From: Schistocephalus solidus
Lineage: Eukaryota; Platyhelminthes; Cestoda; Diphyllobothriidea; Diphyllobothriidae
Length of the DNA: 64,000 bases
Direction of reading: 5' to 3'
Assembly: GCA_017591395.1 (NCBI GenBank)
Contig: WEDG01000416.1
Coordinates: 62,001 to 126,000, forward strand
Positions 58,227 through 64,000 of the stretch are shown one piece after another. Under the pieces are notes generated by a model, which saw only the letters and a program-made list of their open reading frames with translations, did not search any database and was not told where the DNA came from. The position numbers were made by a program, and so were the translations under genes. Positions within the stretch are counted from its first letter, which is position 1; every line of letters begins with the position of its first letter.

Positions 58227-58650
58227 GATGACTTCGCTTCTTTCAGATTTCGCAGTTCTCGTTCCACAAAAGGTTCCTGGAAGAGTATATGTTCAAGCAC
58301 TGGACCAGCGTCTATAACAGGACTGTTGACGTGTTCAAGCTGAATTTCCGGTTATCTAGTGAATACCGAGGCAAAAAAACCGACCTAAGTACTTGGCCTT
58401 GTCGCAATTTTCAACGACTTCAACACCATTCCCATCCATGAGTACTGCTACTGGGTCCTTGGTTTTTTAGTCGACTATTGATATAATGGAATAAAATTTT
58501 TGGTTGATATTAAGCCTGTTGAATAATTCTTGATTCATAGTTCTTACTTGCCTGACGAATCATTTTTTTACAGCGTTTCTTTGATGAAAATATTCTTTGA
58601 GATGCTCTGCTGACCCTGTTTCCCTGAATACCTTCAATTTTTTATTCTTC

Positions 58651-59214
58651 TTCTTTATTATTATTATTATTATTTTATTTATTGCCAGTTTACAGGCAAG
58701 GTCAAAAGGGATATATACAGTAAGGGGTCCAGCTGACAGTGAAAAAAAACTCCTGGTCGTTCTTTAAGGTATTTTCAGGAGAAAAAACTGCAGCTTGTTG
58801 AACAGATTAAAGTTTAGGACAGGGAAGTGTTGACACAGGTGCACAGTGTAATACTTCTCCTTTCGGTGTTGTGGATCTGGTCTTCTGTACTAGCAGCAAG
58901 TATGCCGGCGAGCGGCTGCTAGCTGTAGACTGAGGAATAACCCGATTACGGACTGCAGAGCCAGCAATATTGCCTTCAGCATGAAGTCCGGCATAGGATT
59001 CAGAGTCCGTGGACGCCATCAGAACGGAAAAGAGCTTCCAGAGAATCAGCACCCAAAATTCGCGGAAGGTGTCCTGAATGTAGAAAACTAGTGACAGCTC
59101 TCGTAAACAAAGGATAGTTTTGCTGAATTTTAATACTTCTGGGTAGTTTATTCCAGATTGCTATAGCATTTACCGAAAAAAACTGACGGTATTTAACTGC
59201 CTGTTAAGTTCTCT
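58651..59214 (-). mobile_element. 5'-truncated LINE nested in LINE A
   Basis: On the minus strand: YRQFFSVNAIAIWNKLPRSI and TRAVTSFLHSGHLPRILGAD, the typical last motif of LINE RT ORFs, then a UTR with gaccttgcctgtaaactggc and an (AAT)n tail (58654-58690). LINE A coding resumes right after the tail (KNKKLKVFRETGS). Confidence 0.75.
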
Positions 59215-59216
59215 TG

Positions 59217-60641
59217 TTAACTAGGCGGGGCGACTATTCTTTTTTGCACCTTCACTGGACAAAAGCGTTCAATCAGATCGAGGGAGACTGTCTTAAATGA
59301 TCGCCAGTCATCCTCTGGATTCCCTTTAAGCAAACAATCCCATCTCATAGACATCAGTCCTTTCCTCATCGCGTTAAAATCAGCCTTCCATATATTTCGC
59401 TTGCATTCCGTTCCATTCTGGCGCTGAGAATAAAGTGAATAATCCCACATCAGCGTACTATGGTCACTCTTACTGAGGGGTGCAATAGAATACACTTCAT
59501 CAATGCTAGAGAAGTCCTTCGTAAATACCAGGTCCAGGCAATTTGCTCTCTGGTTCTCTCTAAATCTTGTTGGTATGTTAACCTTCTGTTCCAGAGGTTG
59601 GTCGAGAGTGAGATCCATTAGCTTTTGGCCGAAGGAAGTTGGTGCACAACAAACTGTCAGATTAACCCAGTCTACTATAGGTGCATTGAAATCTCCAGCA
59701 ATAAGCACCTCCTGGTGACTTGCTACTTCCTTGAACAAATGGAGGAGGGACTCATCAGCTGCACTTGGAATGTTCGGTGGTCTGTAGATCGTCAAGAATT
59801 GTAGGTTCTGTGAGCAATCCTTTTTAATCTTTATCCAGAGAAATTCATATTCAAGGAAGATGGAGTGTGCTCGTTCGACTGCCGAGATTCCTTTCCTAAC
59901 ATATACGGCCACTCCTCCTCACTTTCTATTTTCTCGGTCTTTTCGAAAAAGTTGGTATCCATCTATCGAAACCTCGATATCTACGATTTCGGCTACGAGC
60001 CCCGTTTCCGTAATGGCAACGACATCGGGGGTTCGGTCTGATACTAATGCTTTGAGTTCATCTACTTTCGATAGGAGACTCTGAGCATTGGTATAAAAAC
60101 ATCTCAATTTAGACTGGGTAACTCCTCCATATAGACTTCTGCGCATTTCGCGCGATTGAATACTAGAGTCTGTCATTGTTTGCCGAGATGAACTGGTGTC
60201 CATCCCGCCGACGCTGAGTTCTGATGAGTGGTCATCATCCGAGTTCTGGAGCGCCTTCTTTTTGTTATTCGAGCTCTGTACAGTTGGGTTCATCGTATTT
60301 AGTGTCCTCCGTCTCGGCGAGAACCCACCTTGATTATGTACGAGGTCTGCCATAAGAAAGACCTCTTTATCACTTTTATTTCCCCGTCCTTTATTTGGAG
60401 CCATTTTTCCCCCCTTCTCGGTCCTCCTCTTCAGTTTTGCTCTCAGCATCCTCATTTTGTACCTTTCCTTGGGTTCATAATCCGGCTGAAAAAATACATC
60501 CCTGTGTGAGCTATGGAGAGCCGTTCTCCATTCTAGGAGGCATGAAGCCTGAACATCATTTTCAAGAATGATTTTAAGAGGCCTTGGTGATGATAGTTCA
60601 TGTGAAACATCCGCTTTCCCTAAACGGAATGCTTTGTGCAC
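59217..60641 (-). pseudogene. LINE A ORF1 C-terminus and APE endonuclease, one internal stop
   Basis: Starts in AFRLGKADVSHE and RPLKIILENDVQAS (ORF1 C-terminal motifs), continues in frame into CFYTNAQSLLSKVDELKALV, VVAITETGL, GGVAVYVRKGIS, LTIYRPPNIPS, EVLIAGDFNAPIVDWVNLT, NCLDLVFTKDFSS and PLSKSDHSTLMW. The APE residues N, E, Y, D/N and SDH are all present. A single TGA at 59916-59918 interrupts the frame; it would be CGA before a CpG transition (inference). ORF1 and ORF2 thus share one frame here, which may be natural or result from an indel. Confidence 0.85.
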
Positions 60642-60659
60642 TGTAACGCATTTGCCATC

Positions 60660-61748
60660 TCAAAGAATCGAATATGAGTATTCTCGGAAAAGACTGAGGT
60701 CATGTTCTACCCTTTCCTTTGAAATCAGAGAAATGGACTCGGGAACCCCTTTAATAACGAGATTTCGTTTTCGGTCGAAATGTATGTTTGGTGACTTTGA
60801 GTTCAGATTTGTTGAAAGAGCATCAGTATCAGGAAGAATTATACTCTGGTTGACGATGTTATTTGCATCAGTATGAGCAACTATTCCTAAAGTGAATGGC
60901 AAACCCCTTTCGGGAACTTTGCCAATTTGTCCTGCACTTGCTCCTGTATTACCAACAGAGGATCGCACTTGAGCATCTATCGGTAAGAACGAGCTTTTCC
61001 GGAGTTCAAATCCATTTTTTATGAAAGATTCCTGGCCCTTTTCGCCTTCGAATTGTTCGTCTTCGGAGCTTCAAATTTGTCGAGCTTTTCAACTTCACCC
61101 TTTTTTGTATCATTCAGCAATGATGCCGCATATGTTTGTGTATCCAGCACATTTCTGCTTCTGTCTAAGCTGGATGACAGTAGTAAGGTGCATGAGGTGG
61201 TTTGATCTCCCTTTTGAAGGAAGGAAATGCCTACTGATTTACTGAGCTCTGTAGGCGCAATGTCTTTAAGCTCTACATTACGTATTCTTGAGGAAGCTAT
61301 ATTTGCATAGGTTATTTCTTTGGTTGGAATTCTCGTTGCTACGGGTGCTTTTTTCGGGTGAACTATGAACCTTATCTTTTATATCGGCCATTTCTTGTTT
61401 CAAGTTACTTATCTCTTTCTCCATCAATAAGAATTTCTGCAAGAGATTTAAAAACCTCATGCACTTTTCGTCCTCGTATGTGACATTCATTAGTGTTCCC
61501 AGGCTTTTTGCCTGCTTTACAGGAGGAGAAGTAGTAACAGAATATCGGTCTTTGTCATCTTTTTTTGTTTGGATACAATTTTGTTTTCCAAATTGTCGTG
61601 AGAACGTTCCACAGTGGTTATGTGCGTCGCCACATGAATCTGCGACCTTAGTTCGAGGCCCACCCGCAACGCGAATTTTTTTCCTCCGCACAGATGAGTT
61701 CTGAGCGTCTGCGTTTTCCATACCTCTTAGGACTGTATTCGAATGCAT
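60660..61748 (-). pseudogene. LINE A ORF1 (coiled-coil / nucleic-acid-binding protein)
   Basis: 61748-61278 encodes a basic N-terminus and a heptad-like stretch (NLLQKFLLMEKEISNLKQEM) predicted to be a coiled coil. 60968-60660 contains FDRKRNLVIKGVPESIS, matching the RNLVIxGLPES motif of CR1-type ORF1 proteins. There is a frameshift between them. The family is thought to chaperone the RNA. Confidence 0.7.
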
Positions 61749-62229
61749 TTAATTTATTAATCCTCTTAAATAACTGGGCTAGGATGCAAAAGTATTCAGT
61801 AGTCAGACTTCTAATAAGCATGCAACGACCCAGCATTTTTTGCGACTTCACCCTCCATGATTGAAAGCAGATTAGAGCAGCACACCGCTGGCGTGAATTA
61901 GGAAGCAAGTTAACGTTAAAGCTTGTATTTCTCGTAGGGATAATGTCCTGGGTGTGGAATAATCCTCAGTGGTAGAATATTTGGATAGCCGCAGAATCGT
62001 TAAGTCCAAGAAAATATTTCCCAAATTTAGAGACTGGACAATCCACTCAAGAGTTATTCCAAATAAACGTGTCTTCTACACTAAGGTAGAGACTAAAACT
62101 TCGTAAACTCAAGGAGCTGAAAGCCGAAAGAAATTTCAAAGGACGCGCCTTTTTTCATTATTTTTCGCCCCGTCAATCTTCCGGAACACCTAGTATTTAA
62201 AAATAGTACACTTTTAGAACGAGCAACCA

Positions 62230-63045
62230 TAAGATAATTACGTCTGTGTTGCACGAAGAAACTAGCATTATCACCCCATGCAGATCGAATTTATGCAAAG
62301 GCTGCACAGATATGTGGTTTCATATCACATAACTTCTTCTTTCCGGAAATAAAGTTCAACCTGTACTGCATGTTTGTTCTTCCCATCCTAGAATACTGCT
62401 GTCCCATCTTTGGGCTGATGAACGACTCTGACCGCAGTAAGATTTAAAAAGTTCAGAGCGTTTTTACTCAATTACACTTTTCTCATCCTGGATCCAGTGT
62501 CTTTAATACGGATAGATGTCAGAAAGAAAACATCAAATTTCTGTGGGTAAAAAGACTCAAAGCCAATCTCTCCTTCCTGTTTCGCAGTAACTCTCCCACG
62601 AATTAACGCTCTCGCTCTGGTATATCGACCCTATGCCACTCGTAATTCCTCCATGATTATTTCACCACCCCTTAGCTCCACAACTATCAGTGTTTACCTC
62701 CAAATATGCTTTCATCTAGATTATTCTTGCACTTTAAATTAGGTTGTCGTCTACATTAGCGATTTCAATAGCAAGTTACGCAAACATTTAATTTTGGAAG
62801 ATATAAAGTCCTTATTGTCTGTTTCCTTCCCAAACTCGCAACTTTTGGATTTTGAAAAAGGTCCTCCTGGTTTTTGAAGCAGTTCCCTTCATATTTTCTT
62901 GATTTATAAAACTGTTTCCATCAATCTCTGCAGAGTTTATCTTCGCATTCACTTTTTCGTCCCCTTCTTTTCAATTATCATCGCCATCTCTTGACAAAGG
63001 CGTAAGCCTATTTTCCTCAAATACACTGAACTGAACTGAACCTTG
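62230..63045 (+). mobile_element. CR1-like LINE, right part, probably the continuation of LINE C
   Basis: LSPHADRIYAKAAQICGFIS, KFNLYCMFVLPILEYCCPIF and GLMNDSDR, then FLWVKRLKANLSFLFR, the C-terminal part of a LINE RT, followed by a 3' tail tacactgaactgaactgaac at about 63026-63045. The orientation equals LINE C (52980-54030), which lacks exactly this part. Confidence 0.7.
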
Positions 63046-63460
63046 ATACTTTCTTCCGTTTTTGCAACCCTGTCGATTTTCTCCAGTATCTGTTGATGAT
63101 CGTGGCAGTTTCTGATGTTTCCTCCTCTTTGTTGGTGGACTATGCAGTCAGCAAGGTCGCATCTCGGTGATGATCTCGTGATCTCTACTTCCCCTCTTCG
63201 TTTCGAGCGTGCTGTCTACGATGAGTTCCTCCCCTCTCACTTCCATTGTGGTTGTAAAAAGTAGCTCTGACGGTAATATTATCTTTCAACCGACAAGGAG
63301 CATTCCGAAACCTCATTCTTTGTCAGCAACATCACAATACTATCCCATTGCATCGTACAAATGCCATCAAATCTAGATAATAATATTTTTAGAGAAGCAT
63401 TATCTTCTCCTAGTTTTTTTTTAAATTGGCGGCTCGCCGAACTCCACCCCCGATTTAACC
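63046..63460. other. No recognisable gene
   Basis: Short pyrimidine-rich tracts only. Confidence 0.35.
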
Positions 63461-63695
63461 GTAGGAGTTTTTTACTGCTTCTTTTCTAGTTCACCGTATA
63501 TTACAAAGATTGTTTAATATTGTTTAAAAATGGGGAATCTTTCTGAATCGGATATGCCTACCATATTACTCATTTCTGCTGTTCATATGGCTGTTCACAT
63601 AGTGCAGCAATTATCCACTTTGTAGTTATTTATACCGTGATATTAATTTTGTACCGATGGGGCCCTCTGGGCCTTAAATATACAATTTATTTATC
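63461..63695 (+). mobile_element. LINE 3'-end fragment
   Basis: gtaggagttttttactgctt and tctagttcacc match the family at 23.98 kb and 32.27 kb; it ends with ttttgtaccgatggggccct and a (aatta)-rich tail. It runs right up to the splice-acceptor-like site at 63701. Confidence 0.5.
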
Positions 63696-63702
63696 CTTTC
63701 AG

Positions 63703-63870
63703 CGCCACGGTCCCAAAAAGGAGTACTGGAAACGGATAACCAAACGAAAGCCTCAATCCTATCTAGCTTCTTTCAGTCGGTATTCACTCAATGAAACAAA
63801 TCCTCCTACACTCCCCTGCTCAGGGCATATACAAAATTCTGAAACGTTTGCACTAGAAAATAATCTTTAA
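63703..63870 (+). CDS. Possible terminal exon of an unidentified gene
   Basis: Acceptor-like ttatttatcctttcag, then 55 open codons and TAA: RHGPKKEYWKRITKRKPQSY, then SFSRYSLNETNPPTLPC, ending ALENNL. A basic start followed by Ser/Thr/Pro-rich sequence could be a cytoplasmic tail. No family was recognised and no partner exon was found in the window. The acceptor pyrimidines derive partly from the adjoining LINE tail, so chance is a real possibility. Confidence 0.25.
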   Translation, partial: RHGPKKEYWKRITKRKPQSYLASFSRYSLNETNPPTLPCSGHIQNSETFALENNL

Positions 63871-64000
63871 TTCTTGCCCATATCGGTAAGGATCGAATTA
63901 CTCCGCCTGAAGCCTTCCAAGTCACCGTGTCCAAATAGAATTCATCCGTAATCCCTTCGAGAATTGGCTGAGGTACTGTGTGAACCGGTATCGATGATAT

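Larger units (their letters stand above)
56580..61900 (-). mobile_element. CR1-like LINE A, near full length, with nested insertion
   Basis: Minus strand: ORF1 region (61748-60400), APE endonuclease (60400-59217), RT (about 58640-57050), C-terminus (57198-56704) and 3' UTR ending in a duplicated agtgacttaa-type tail at about 56580-56600. It is split at 58651-59214 by a truncated LINE. The ORF1-to-endonuclease junction is nearly intact (one TGA), but the RT carries several stops and frameshifts. The 5' end is not sharply defined (about 61.75-61.95 kb). Confidence 0.85.

Noticed and set aside
1..64000. CRISPR array, bacterial operon or replication origin
   Set aside because: No regularly spaced repeats with unique spacers, no clustered long ORFs; spliced genes and LINE/SINE content show a eukaryotic nuclear genome.

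Overview
This is a repeat-rich piece of a eukaryotic nuclear genome. It almost certainly comes from a flatworm, and the mixture of elements looks most like a large-genome (diphyllobothriidean) tapeworm. That attribution is inference: it rests on the retroelement set, on tRNA-derived SINEs, and on one gene with 32- and 34-nt introns beside another with kilobase introns. No prokaryotic operon, rRNA, CRISPR array or clearly functional tRNA gene was seen.

Two host genes are recognised. (1) The plus strand from about 0.9 to 17.9 kb carries the 3' two-thirds of a CD36 / class B scavenger receptor gene. Eight exons were located by translation, splice sites and matching phase, from the ectodomain to the C-terminal membrane segment and stop codon. 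The 5' exons lie outside the window or were not found, and the part between the 4th and 5th listed exons is only tentatively placed. (2) The minus strand at 47.9-48.3 kb carries a complete three-exon PHF5A gene (SF3b spliceosome subunit). Two weaker candidates are a possible exon pair of an unidentified gene near 19.6-20.6 kb and a possible terminal exon at 63.7 kb.

The rest is mostly retroelement debris. 0-18 kb: CD36 introns with SINE pieces and one Penelope-like terminal palindrome. 21.9-23.1 kb: SINE sequence split by a short Penelope-like element (PLE) with inverted ends and a 14-bp target duplication. 23.4-25.6 kb: degenerate CR1-like LINE, itself interrupted. 26.8-27.25 and 45.0-45.45 kb: inverted copies of an unclassified repeat. 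30.5-30.9 kb: solo LTR. 33.1-38.75 kb: decayed Ty3/Gypsy element interrupted by an RTE-like element whose tail encodes C2H2 zinc fingers. 38.8-40.1 kb: a second endonuclease/RT-type LINE. 40.7-42.9 kb: PLE remnants with a hammerhead-like motif. 47.3-47.55 kb: perfect 117-bp palindrome beside a (TA)n tract. 48.7-49.8 kb: LINE endonuclease remnant. 49.8-52.7 kb: long plus-strand copy of the RTE-like/zinc-finger element. 53.0-63.05 kb: nested block in which one CR1-like LINE (C) appears split by two minus-strand CR1-like LINEs (B and A), with A carrying a further truncated LINE.

The window therefore holds two ordinary host genes embedded in several generations of nested retrotransposons. The observations most worth following are the perfect palindrome in the TA tract, the PLE insertion with inverted ends, the zinc-finger array fused to an RTE-like reverse transcriptase, and the substituted cysteine in PHF5A.
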